Shown in pieces: positions 55,264-64,000 of a stretch of DNA of 64,000 bases (position 1 is the stretch's first letter; each line of letters starts with the position of its first letter). The notes under the pieces are model-generated. The model was not told the DNA's origin, did not search any database, and was given only the letters and a program-made list of their open reading frames with translations. The DNA is from Ceratotherium simum simum. Taxonomy: Eukaryota > Chordata > Mammalia > Perissodactyla > Rhinocerotidae. Position numbers and translations under genes: made by a program. The DNA lies in NCBI RefSeq assembly GCF_000283155.1, contig NW_004454173.1, forward strand, positions 6,302,546-6,366,545, in the 5' to 3' direction.

Positions 55264-55488
55264 TAAAATATTATGGGGGCTGACCCTGTGGCCAAGTGGT
55301 TAAGGTTCCGCATGCTTTGCTTCAGTGGCCCGGGTTCGCTGGTTTGAATCCGGGTCGGGGACCTACTCCACTCGTCAGCCATGCTGTGAAGGCGTCCCAC
55401 ATACAAAATGGAGGAAGATTGGCACAGGTGTTAGCTCAGGTTGAATTTTCCTCACCAAAAATAAACAAATAAAAGTAAAATATTATGG
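55264..55488 (+). mobile_element. ERE SINE (tailed type) with 13-bp TSD
   Basis: Element ~55277-55475: 'gggctgaccctgtggccaagtggttaagg', 'tggtttgaatccggg' B-box area, 'gccatgctgtgaaggcgtcccacatac', 'ggaggaagattggcacaggtgttagctcagg', AAATAAACAAATAAAA tail. TSD TAAAATATTATGG at 55264-55276 and 55476-55488. Confidence 0.95.
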
Positions 55489-55619
55489 AAAATATCTGAG
55501 AAAATGATAATTGCAATTATGCGTGGATATCAGGTAATCTACAGAACAAATGCTTTTTAAAACCAAGCAGTAGAGTTATTTGTTTATTTAATAAAACAAG
55601 CTAGAATAGAAAGCTCAGG

Positions 55620-56225
55620 TTCATATCCAATGTCCCAGCAATTCTATCGCCATTTATATGTGAAATAGAAATGCCAGACTGTGGGAACCAGAAGGTGTGC
55701 ATAAGAAAGTTCATAGCCGCATTATTGATCATAGCCTCAAACTGAAAATGACCAGATGCTCATCAACAATGCAATGGATAAATAAATTGAGTAGTCATAG
55801 AATTGGGTGCAATATAGCAATAAAAATTAAAATAAAATAACTACAGCAATATGCACCAGCATGTGCAAATTTTGCAAAAATAATATTGCACCAAAGAATA
55901 GAAAATACATACCATATCATTGCTTTGATATGAAGTCCCCAAACAGGCAAAAAGAAACTATAGTGTACTTACTTATATTATTATATACTAGAGTAAAGCA
56001 TAAAGAAAAACAGGAGTGATTACTATAAATGTCAGTACGGTGGTTCCCTTTGGGGAGGAGTGAGGTGGTTGTGTCTGGGATGCTTCTGGGGTGCTATTCC
56101 ATTTCTTTATGTGGGTAGTGGCTATATAGGTATGTGCATTATGCTATTTTATTAAGCTATATGTGTACATTTTATGGACTTTTTAGTATGTGTATTTAAA
56201 ACATTTTTAAAAAGCAAATAGTAAT
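55620..56225 (+). mobile_element. Old L1 3' end (ORF2 end and 3' UTR)
   Basis: Sense L1M: 'cccagcaattctatcgcc', 'gtgtgcataagaaagttcatagccgcattattgatcatagcctcaaactg', 'gatgctcatcaacaatgcaatggataaataaattgagtag', 'gtggttccctttggggaggagtg', 'tgcttctggggtgctattcc', 'aagctatatgtgtacattttatgg', ending in an A-rich tail. Opposite orientation to the L1 piece at 55080. Confidence 0.85.
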
Positions 56226-56609
56226 AATTAAGGCAGCATGGGGATTCTAGCTGGTTAGACTGTAGAACTGATAAATGGGGTGACACTTAACCTGATGATG
56301 ACAACCTGGAGGGCCAGCCTTACAAAGTCAAAGCCACCAGGAAAGGGGTAAACCACATCTCAGGCCAGTGTTTTCAAGCTATGCTCCTGAAGCCTGAGGA
56401 GCTCCCTGGAGACGCCCAAGGATTGCCTTGGGCAGGAAAAGAGTGAGTAGGGCTTCTAGATTTCCAACCTTGTTTCAAAAGCAGCTCTTCTTGTATCTGT
56501 TTTATGGTCTTTGGTAGATAATTTCCCTTAAAGAAAGAGTTCTAGTCTTGAAACCCACTGCTATAGTGTCTATCAACATTTTAAATGTGCGTGCTCTTCT
56601 GAGGAATTC
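56226..56609. other. Unassigned DNA
   Basis: Contains a repeat-like block near 56370-56480 ('cagtgttttcaagctatgctcctgaagcctgaggagctcc') that I cannot name. No credible ORF. Confidence 0.4.
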
Positions 56610-56800
56610 TGTTTTGAGGAATCTATTATACAGAAATATTGTAAAATGTACAAAGATATATGTATGAGGCTTTCTCTGTGATATTTTTGGTAATAGTAAA
56701 AAAAAAAAAGAAACAACCAAACTGTTAATTAATTAAATATATCATCATATATGCAGGTCCATATATGAGGACTGTTAAGTCATTACAATAGAATGCAGTA
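56610..56800 (+). mobile_element. Old L1 ORF2/3' end fragment
   Basis: 'ggaatctattatacagaaatattgtaaaatgtacaaagatatatgtatgagg', 'gatatttttggtaatagtaaaaaaaaaaaagaaacaaccaaactg', 'atatatcatcatatatgcaggtcc' follow the L1M 'aaagatgttcatcgcagcattatttataatagcaaaaa...' region in order. Decayed. Confidence 0.6.
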
Positions 56801-57004
56801 CATCTAGATTAGTTCTTCTCAACACTCCAATAGCCAGTGACTCCTCTTTATAATGAATATTCTGTAATGCACCCTTTATTGTTGTAAAATGAAATTGATG
56901 GGTAATATAACCTTCTTGTACAATTATATTTCTAGAAAGCAGTGTAATGTTTTAACTAAAATGTGAGGTAGAAATGAAAGAAAACCAACTTGTATATTAA
57001 TATC

Positions 57005-57483
57005 TGTGATGGTTGATGTTATGTGTCACCTTGACTACGCCACAGGGTGCCCATATATTTGGTCAAATATTATTCTGGGTGTGTCTGTGAGGGTGTTTTT
57101 GGATGAGATTAACATTTAAATTGATATACCAAGTAAAGCAAATTGCACCTCTCTAATGTGAGTGGGCCTCATCCAATCACTTGAAGGCCTAAATAGAAAA
57201 AATAGGCTGATTCTCACCTGAGTAAGAAGCAGTTCCTCCTGTGTGACTGCCTTCAAATTGGGACATTGGTTTTTTCCTGCCTTCGGACTTGAGCTGAAAC
57301 ATCAGCTCTTCCTGGATCCAAAGCCTGCTGGCCTTCAGACTGGAACTACACCATTGGCTCTCCCAGGTCTCCAGCTTGCTGAATCACCCTGCAGATCTTG
57401 GGACTTGTCAGCCTCCCTAATCACGAGAGCCAATTCCTTACAATAAATCTCTTCATGTTAACCAGGAGAACATGATTAATACA
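57005..57483 (+). mobile_element. Complete ERVL-type LTR (MLT2-like) with 5-bp TSD
   Basis: 479 bp, starts TGTGATGGTTGATGTTATGTG and ends ATGATTAATACA. Flanking 5-mers are identical (ATATC at 57000-57004 and 57484-57488). Internal: 'gtgtgtctgtgagggtgtttttggatgagattaac', 'gagtgggcctcatccaatcacttgaaggcc', 'agactggaactacaccattggctctcccaggtctccagcttgctg', 'gagccaattccttacaataaatctc' (poly-A signal AATAAA). The ORF at 57243-57446 is non-coding LTR sequence. Confidence 0.92.
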
Positions 57484-57992
57484 ATATCTATTTCATTATG
57501 TAAATGTTCAGAAACAATGAAGTTAACAGGTAAGATAATACTCTCAGATGCTTTGGGGAAACAGCTACAAATGCAGACCAATATAGTCACGTGGGTATAA
57601 TTCCAAACAGAAGAAACCGCACATTTCCCTCATTGTATTTCCCAAAAATTCAGGAAATGTATGTATATTAAAAGTGTGCAAAAATACTTTGTGTTCACTT
57701 CTATAACAACATAAGGTCCTTCCCTCAGGCAATTATAAATGGGTTTTCACCTACAGAAATGTCTGGTGAGATGTTAAAAAGTCATGCAGAAGGCTGAACA
57801 ATTTCTCATTGTCTGGGACTGGTATGAATATTGCCCACTCAATGCTCATCACATCTTTCAGTTATTTGAAACCCAGCCACCTTCATGTATTGCTATATGG
57901 GGCAGTACAGGCTCCGTTGAGAACCACTGATGCTTGTGGAAACTCTCTGAGGTAATGATGGTGTGTATGTGTGTGTAAATAATTATGTACTA
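57484..57992. other. Unassigned DNA
   Basis: No named repeat, apart from a small TG run at 57959-57976 (GATGGTGTGTATGTGTGTGT). No ORF. Confidence 0.45.
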
Positions 57993-58441
57993 TGTTAGTT
58001 TCCTAGGGCTGCCATAATGAATAACCACAAACCCAATGGCTTAAAACAACAGAAATTTATTCTCTCACTGTTCTGGAGGCCAGAAGCCCAAAATCAGGGA
58101 GTCAGCAGTGTTTCCCTCTGGAGGCTCTGAGGGAGAATCTGTTCCACGCCTCTCCTCAGGTTCTGGTGGCTGCAAATAATCCTGATGCTCCTGGCTAACA
58201 GAGGCGCCACTCCAATTTCTACCCTCGTCTTCACATGGCTTCCCCTCTGTGTGTCTGTGTCTTCTTTTCTGTCTCTTATAAGGGCACTCATCATTGAATT
58301 TAGGGCTTCCCTATTCCAGGATGATCTCATCTCAAGATCCTTACCTTAATTATATCTGCAAAGACCGCGTTCCACATGAGGCCACATTCTGAGGTTCAAG
58401 GTGGACGTGAGTTTTGTGGGGACACGATTCAACCCACTGCA
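57993..58441 (-). mobile_element. MaLR LTR, MLT1 type
   Basis: Antisense: TGTTAGTTTCCTAGGGCTGC, 'ataaccacaaacccaatggcttaaaacaacagaaatttattctctcactgttctggaggccagaagccc', 'ggctctgagggagaatctgttcc', 'cttcttttctgtctcttataagggcactc', 'ccttaccttaattatatctgcaaagaccgcg', 'cacgattcaacccactgca'. Near full length, terminal TG...CA. The 78-aa minus ORFs are LTR by-products. Confidence 0.88.
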
Positions 58442-58680
58442 TATACATGTACATGTGAGTGTATATGGAAATGCATAAAAAGGTCAGGAAGAATACCCAG
58501 CAAACTGTTATGTGGTTACTAATGTGAAAAATTTTTTGACTAAGCAAGGGGAAATGAAGGGATTTTGTACTTTTTAGTCTCTTCACTTCTGAATTTAATT
58601 TAAAAATTTTTAAAAACTTAGAAAACTAATGTTATTAGTTTATTAATAGTTTAGTACTAGTTTAATAATTCTTACCATTT

Positions 58681-59389
58681 AAGAAATCTCTCTATCACCT
58701 CACACCCATCAGAGTGGCTGCTATTAAAAAGACAAGAAATAACTAACGTTGGAGAGGGTGTGGAGAAAAGGGAACCCTCATACACTGCTGTGTGTGAGGG
58801 AATGCAAATTGGTGCAGCCACTGTGGAAAACAGTATGGAGCTTCCTCAAAAAATTGAAAATAGAAATACCATATGATCCAGCTATCCCACTTCCAGGTAT
58901 CTATCCAAAGAACATGAAAATACTAACTCGAAAGGTATATGTACCCCTATGTTCATTGCAGCGTTATTCACAGTAGCCAAGACTTGGAAACAATCTAAGT
59001 GCCCATCGACAGAAGAATCGATAAAGATGTGGTATATACCCACAATACTACTCAGCCATAAAAAAAGATGAAATCTTGCCATTTGTGACAACATGGATGG
59101 ACCTTGAGGGTATTATGCTAAGCGAAATAAGTTAGATGGAGAAAGACAAATACCATATGATTTCATTCATATGTGGAAGAGAAACAAACACATAGATACA
59201 GAGAACAGATTGATGATTACCAGAGGGGAAGGGAGTGGGGTGAGGATGAAAGTGGTAAAGGGGCACAAGAGCATGGTGACAGACGGCAACTAGATTTTGG
59301 TGAGGAACATGATGTAGTCTATGCAGAAGTCGAAATATCGTGATGTTCCCCTGAAAAGATTAATATTCACTTTCAAAAAAAGAAATCTC
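58681..59389 (+). mobile_element. 5'-truncated L1 with 10-bp TSD
   Basis: Body 58691-59379: 'tctatcacctcacacccatcagagtgg', 'ggagagggtgtggagaaaaggg', 'ccactgtggaaaacagtatggag', 'cattgcagcgttattcacagtagcc', 'ctactcagccataaaaaaagatg', 'agcgaaataagttag', then 3' UTR 'gattaccagaggggaagggagtgggg' and a short A-rich tail. AAGAAATCTC at 58681-58690 is repeated at 59380-59389, giving a TSD. The 75-aa ORF at 58749-58976 is the decayed ORF2 C-terminal end. The right TSD directly abuts the next L1. Confidence 0.92.
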
Positions 59390-60401
59390 AGAGGGTGATG
59401 TCAGCAACATGGCAGAGTGATCTGTTCCCTGTGTCTCTCCCACTTCGAACTACAACTAAAAGGACATTCATTAATCAGCAGAGGATACCCACACAGCACA
59501 TCAGGGTGCCTGAGAGACCTGAGCAGCTATATATCTGAGGAGCTGGTGGAGATAAGTGAGCACCCTCTGGACCCTAGACAGCCCAGCACACACATGTGAC
59601 TACTTTCCTGGCTGGAGCGATCATAGCACCGCAGCAGCCCCCAGCATGGGAGCATGCCTCAGCGCGACTGTGGAAACAGGTGATGGCAGCCCTGAGGGCC
59701 CCTTGTGATCACTTCCCTGTCTAGTGGGAGAACCCTCAGGGCCACACAGCCCACAGAGAGGGGCACAGGCTTGGATCCAGTGGGGAAGACCCACCCACCA
59801 AGCACAAAGGCTGGTGTGATGTAGGAGCAAAGGGTGACTCAGCTGCTGCTCAGGCGAACAAGCTTCCAGCTGCTACGGACAACCATGGTACTGCTTTGGC
59901 CCTGAAGGGGGGAAGCATGTCTTGGCAGGACTGTGGGAGCATGCGGCAGTAGCCTGGAGCCCCCCATGTGATCACTCTTTTGTCTGGTGGGAGAATTCAC
60001 AATCCCACTGTGGGCCCAGGGAGTGGCTTTGGCTCAGTCCCACAGGGAAAGTCCTGTCCACCAAGCACAACAGTTGATGCCACCTAAGAACAGAGGGCGG
60101 CTGAGCTCCAAGTCCCGGTCAACAAGCTCCCAGCTTCGGTGAATGCCCATAGTACTGCTGTGGCCCCAAAGCAGGGAACACAACTCTGTGGGTCTGTGGG
60201 AGCAGGTGGCAGTAGCCCTGAGTCCCCTACATGACTACTTTCCCATTCTGTGGGAGACCCCACAGGGCTGCCGCGATCCCAAGGAGTGACCCAGGCTCAG
60301 ACAGCCACACCTGACAGGGATCATGGCAGTGGACTCAGATTATACAGCTCCTGCCCGCCCCCAAATGGCAGCAGGTGGAACCCACATCCAGAAACTATCA
60401 C
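59390..60401 (+). mobile_element. L1 5' UTR with ~263-bp tandem monomers
   Basis: Begins 'agagggtgatgtcagcaacatggcagag', typical of an L1 5' end. Three anchors repeat at exactly 263 bp or nearly so: AGCC of 'ggcag(t)agcc' at 59688, 59951 and 60214; 'gactgtgg' at 59666 and 59929; AGCACAA at 59801 and 60064; 'ctgct(t/g)tggcc' at 59891 and 60155. About 2.5 monomers are present, the third shading into ORF1. In active L1s the 5' UTR carries the internal promoter; repeated monomers are typical of mouse L1. Confidence 0.85.
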
Positions 60402-61351
60402 TATGTGCTGGCACAAATCCACTCCATCAAGTGGTATAAAGAAATGTATTAATACCCCAGACCAGAAGGAAAAAGACAGACACTCAGAAACCAATCCTGG
60501 AGGCAAAGAAATCTATGATCTAAATGACAAAGAATTCAAGACAGCCATCATAAGAAAACTCAATGAGCTACAAGAGAATTCTGAAAGACAGTTCAATGAA
60601 TCAGGAACCAAATTACTGAAGAGACAGAATTCTTCACAAAACAGATCAAAACTATAAAGAAAAACCAAACAGAATTATTAGAGATGAAAAACATAATGGA
60701 TAAGATAAAGAAAAATCTGGAGTCCTTAAACAGCAGAGCTGACAATATGGAGGATAGAATTAGCAATCTGGAGGATAGGAACACAGAAATGCTTCAGATG
60801 GAGGAAGAGAGAGAACTTAGACTAAAAAGAAATGAAGAAATTCTCCAAGAAACATCTGACTCAATTAGGAAATGTAACATAAGGATTATAGTTATTCCAG
60901 AGGGACAAGAGAGGGAAAAAGAAGCAGAGAGCTTTTTCAAAGAAATAATAACTGAGACCTTCCCAAACCTGGAGAAGGAGCTGGAATTACATGTAAAAGA
61001 AGCCAACAGAAGCCTCCTAATTACATCAGTGTAAAAAGACCTTCTCCAAGGCATATGTTAGTAAAGCTGGAAAAAGTCAATGATAAAGAAAAAATATTAA
61101 AGGCAGCAAGGCAGAAGAGAATAACCTACAAAAGAAGCCCTATCAGGCTTTCAGCAGATTTTTCAGCAGAAAACTTACAGGCTAGGAGAGAGTGGGTTGA
61201 TATATTCAAAATTTTGAAAGACAAAAACTTTCAGACAAGAATACTGTATCCAGCTAAAATATCCTTCAAATATGATAGAGAAATAAAAACTTTCCCAGAT
61301 AAACAAAAGCTGAGGGAGTTCATCGCCAAAAGACCCCCCTACAAGATTTGA
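60402..61351 (+). pseudogene. L1 ORF1 (RNA-binding chaperone), frameshifted
   Basis: ORF1p of active L1s is a trimeric nucleic-acid chaperone that coats L1 RNA. Three frame segments carry its parts in order. The first (ends 60657, with KEIYDLNDKEFKTAI) is N-terminal. The second, 60684-61034, has a coiled coil with heptads (LESLNSRADNMEDRISNLED) and the RRM start NIRIIVIPEGQEREKE. The third, 61055-61351, is the C-terminal domain (RLSADFSAENLQARREW, RILYPAKISF, FPDKQKLREFI). Frame changes occur near 60627-60632 and 61010-61016. The start is uncertain: the ATG at 60402 is the first in frame at the expected place, but the open frame extends upstream to 60250. No restored protein is implied; as seen it is inactive. 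Confidence 0.85.
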
Positions 61352-61854
61352 TCAAGAAAGCCCTCATACCTGGGGAAAAAAAAAAAAAAGAAAGAAAGGG
61401 TTTACAAAGCCTTGAGCAAGTAGATAAATAGACAGACAAAAGCAGAAAATTGCAACTCTCTAGCAGAACAGATTAACAAACACTTAATTATAACTCTAAA
61501 GATAGAGGGAAGGAAAACACTGAAAATAAATATTATCACTTCATTTTAACCACAAATTCACAACACATAACAGAATAAGTTGTGACAACAACAACTTAGA
61601 AAGGGAAAAGGAAAGGGACGAAACCTGCTTAAACTAAGGGAACAAGAGGCTATCAGGGAATGGACTATCTCATCTACGAGATCTTTTATACAAATCACAT
61701 GGTAACCGATAAACAAAAAGTCAGAACAAGGACACAAATGATAAATAAAGAGAAAACTGAGAAAACCATCATAGAGAGCCACCAAACTGAATTAGCAATC
61801 CAAAATATGTGGGATGAGAAACAAGGGAAATACATAACAACTAAATAACAAGAT
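61352..61854 (+). other. L1 inter-ORF spacer, ~0.5 kb
   Basis: Between the ORF1 stop region and the ORF2 start. Contains an A-run (61376-61389) and the 'gttgtgacaacaacaacttag' block typical of long mammalian L1 spacers. Human L1PA spacers are about 63 bp, so this is the long-spacer form. Two small ORFs (61660-61848 plus; 61558-61785 minus) have no domain. Confidence 0.7.
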
Positions 61855-64000
61855 ATAAAGTGGCAGCATTAAGCCCTCATATATCAATAACCACTCTAAA
61901 TGTAAATGGAGTGAAGTCCCCAATCAAAAGACACAGAGTGGCTGGATGGATTAAAAAACAAGACCCAAAAATTCGCTGTCTCTAGGTAACACATCTCAGC
62001 TCTAAAGACAAACACAGGCTCAGAGTGAAGGGATGGAAGAGGATACTCCAAGCTAATGGCAAACAAAAGAAAGCAGATGTTGCCATACTTATATCAGACA
62101 AAGTAACTTCAAGATAAAAAAGATAATGAGAGACAAAGAGGGGCAATATATAATGATAAAAGGGACACTCCACTAAGAAGACATAACACTTATAAACATA
62201 TATGCACCCAATACAGGAGCACCAAAGTACATAAAGCAACTATTAACAAACCTAAAAGGAGATATCAACAACAACACAATAATAGTAGGGGACCTTAACA
62301 ACCCACTTACATCAATGGAAATCATCCAGACAGAAAGTCAATAAGGAAATAGTGGACTTAAATGAAAAACTAGACCATATGGACTTAATAGATATATATG
62401 GAGAGCACTCCATCCAAAAAGAGCAGATTACACATTCTTCTCAAGTGCACATGGAATATTCTCAAGGATAGATCGTATGTTGGGAAACAAGGCAAACCTC
62501 TATAAATTTAAGAAGATTGAAATCATAACAAGCATCTTTTCAGACCATAATGCTATGAAAGTAGAAATCAACTACAAGAAAAAAATTGGGAAAGTGACAA
62601 AGATGTGGAGACTAAACAACATGCTACTGAACAACCAACGAATCATTGAAGAAATTAAAGGAGAAATCAAAGAATATATGGTGACAAATGAAAATGAAAA
62701 TATACCATACCAACTCAAATGGGATGCAGCAAAAGCAGTCTTGAGAGGGAAATGTGTAGCAATACAGGCCCATCTTAACAAACAAGAAATATCCCCAATA
62801 AGCAATCTTAAACTACACCTAACAGAATTAGAAAAAGAAGAACAAACAAAGCCCAAAGTCAGCAGAAGGAGGGAAATAATAAAAATTAGAGCAGAAATAA
62901 ATGAAATTGAAACCAAAAAAACAGTAGAAAGGATCAATGAAACAAAGAGCTGGTTCTTTGAGAAGATAAACCAAATTGAAAAACCCTTAGCCAGACTCAT
63001 GAAGAAAAAAAGAGAGAAGGCTCAAATCAATAAAATTAGAAATGAAAGAGGAGAAATCACAGCGGATACCACAGAAATACAAAGGATTATAAGAGAATAC
63101 TATGAGAAACCATATGCCAACAAATTGGACAATCTAGAAGAAATGGATAAATTCTTAGACTCATACAACCTCCCAAAACTGAACCAAGACAAAATAAAGA
63201 ATCTGAATAGACCAATCGCAAGTAAAGATACTGAAACAGTAATCAAAAACCTTCCAAAAAATAAAAGTCCAGGACCAGATGGCTTTTCTGGAGAATTTTA
63301 TCAAACATTCAAAGAAGATTTAGACCTATTCTTCTCAAACTATTCCAAAAAATAGAGGAAGGTGGAACACTTCCTAACACATTCTATGAGACCAATATCA
63401 CCCTGACACCAAAGCCAGACAATTACATGCCAATAGCGCTGATGAACATAGATGCAAAAATCCTCAACAAAATACTGGCAAACCGAATACAGCAATACAT
63501 TAGAAAGATCATACACCATGATCAAGTGAGATTTATACCAGGGACACAGGGATGGTTCAACATCTGCAAATCAATCAATGTGATACACCATATTAACAAA
63601 ATGAGGAATAGAAACCACATGATCATCTCAATAGATGCAGAGAAAGTATTTGATAAGATCCAACATCCATTTATGATAAAAACTCTCAACAAAATGGGTA
63701 TGAAGGAAAGTACCTCAACATAATAAAGGCCATATATGACAAATCCACAGCCAACTTCATACTCAATGGGGAAAAACTGAAAGCCATTCCTCTGAGAACA
63801 GGAATGAGACAACGATGCCCACTCTTGCCACTCTTATTCAACATAGTACTGGAAGTTCTGGCCAGAGCAATTAGGCAAGAAAAAGGAATAAAAGGAATCC
63901 AAAAAGGCAGTGAAGAAGTGAAACTCTCACTATTTGCAGACAACATGATTTTATATAAAGAAAACCCTAAAGAATCCATCAGAAAACTAGCAGAAATAAT
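61855..64000 (+). pseudogene. L1 ORF2 (endonuclease / reverse transcriptase), broken and cut by window end
   Basis: ORF2p nicks target DNA and reverse-transcribes L1 RNA. APE-type endonuclease pieces: TTLNVNG (catalytic Asn kept). A TAG at 61983-61985 plus GTA replaces the usual Gln-Glu of the QETHL box, so the catalytic Glu is lost. VGDLNNPLT keeps the Asp/Asn pair; SDHNAMKVEI keeps Asp-His. A 292-aa frame at 62477-63355 covers the endonuclease end, the linker and the RT start ([14 protein letters not shown]). After a frameshift, 63427-63723 has [18 protein letters not shown] and [13 protein letters not shown] (motif A Asp kept). In the next frame the catalytic FADD box reads FADN (Asn codon 63942-63944). 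Several stops and frameshifts; inactive. Confidence 0.92.

Noticed and set aside
59632..60420. 263-bp period as a satellite or CRISPR-type array
   Set aside because: Located exactly between the L1 5' start and ORF1, so it is the L1 5' UTR; only about 2.5 units.
62477..63355. 292-codon open frame, the longest in the window, as a possible host gene
   Set aside because: It carries L1 ORF2 signatures ([19 protein letters not shown]) and lies in order between L1 ORF1 and RT pieces; it is a segment of a dead LINE.

Overview
The window looks like intergenic, repeat-dominated mammalian nuclear DNA from an equid (most likely horse; a close perissodactyl relative is possible). The diagnostic evidence is seven copies of the equine tRNA-Ser-derived SINE (ERE), recognisable by the head GGGGCCGGCCC(C)GTGGCTTAGCGG, the internal B-box-like GGTTCGGATCC and the A-rich tail. 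They lie among old pan-mammalian repeats (MIR, L2, MaLR/MLT1 LTRs, ERVL-type LTRs, MER5-like hAT debris) and L1 LINEs. I see no exon-like open frame, no CpG island, no tRNA or rRNA gene, no CRISPR array and no bacterial-style operon. The base composition and the many short, unrelated ORFs fit a gene-poor interval or a large intron.

Layout. 0-5.4 kb: an ERE stump, an L1/HAL1-like fragment, an MLT1 LTR, then MIR and L2 pieces in both orientations. 5.4-8.5 kb: mostly unassigned AT-rich DNA. 8.5-10 kb: L2, a minus-strand ERE with target-site duplication (TSD), an unexplained CpG-dense patch (9190-9320), an LTR fragment and a TG-rich microsatellite. 12.2-18.5 kb: three LTRs, one with a clean 5-bp TSD (16144-16685), and an L1 3' end. 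18.8-27 kb: MIR, L2 and LTR debris. 27.5-30 kb: two old L1 pieces, one interrupted by an ERE with a perfect 16-bp TSD. 31-35 kb: L2 reverse-transcriptase remnants, one split by an ERE. 36-46.5 kb: MLT1-type LTRs, a MER5A-like transposon, a strong 83-nt hairpin (41806-41888) and a long L2 remnant. 47.3-50.6 kb: two ERV-type LTRs, an L1 3' end split by an ERE, and a further ERE. 55-58.4 kb: L1 pieces, an ERE, an ERVL-type LTR with 5-bp TSD, and an MLT1 LTR.

58.7-64 kb is the only stretch with long protein-like frames. A 5'-truncated L1 with a 10-bp TSD abuts the 5' end of a long L1. The long L1 has a 5' UTR built from about 2.5 tandem monomers of about 263 bp, a frameshifted ORF1, a roughly 0.5-kb inter-ORF spacer, and an ORF2 that runs off the window. 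ORF2 is dead as seen: there is a stop plus loss of the endonuclease glutamate, several frameshifts, and the reverse-transcriptase FADD box reads FADN.

No cellular pathway or gene cooperation can be inferred. The layers interact only as nested insertions, which give a relative chronology: L2/MIR oldest, then MaLR/ERVL LTRs and old L1s, then ERE SINEs and the long L1. Repeat names come from pattern recognition, not a library search, so subfamily labels and outer edges (often +/-20-50 bp) are approximate.
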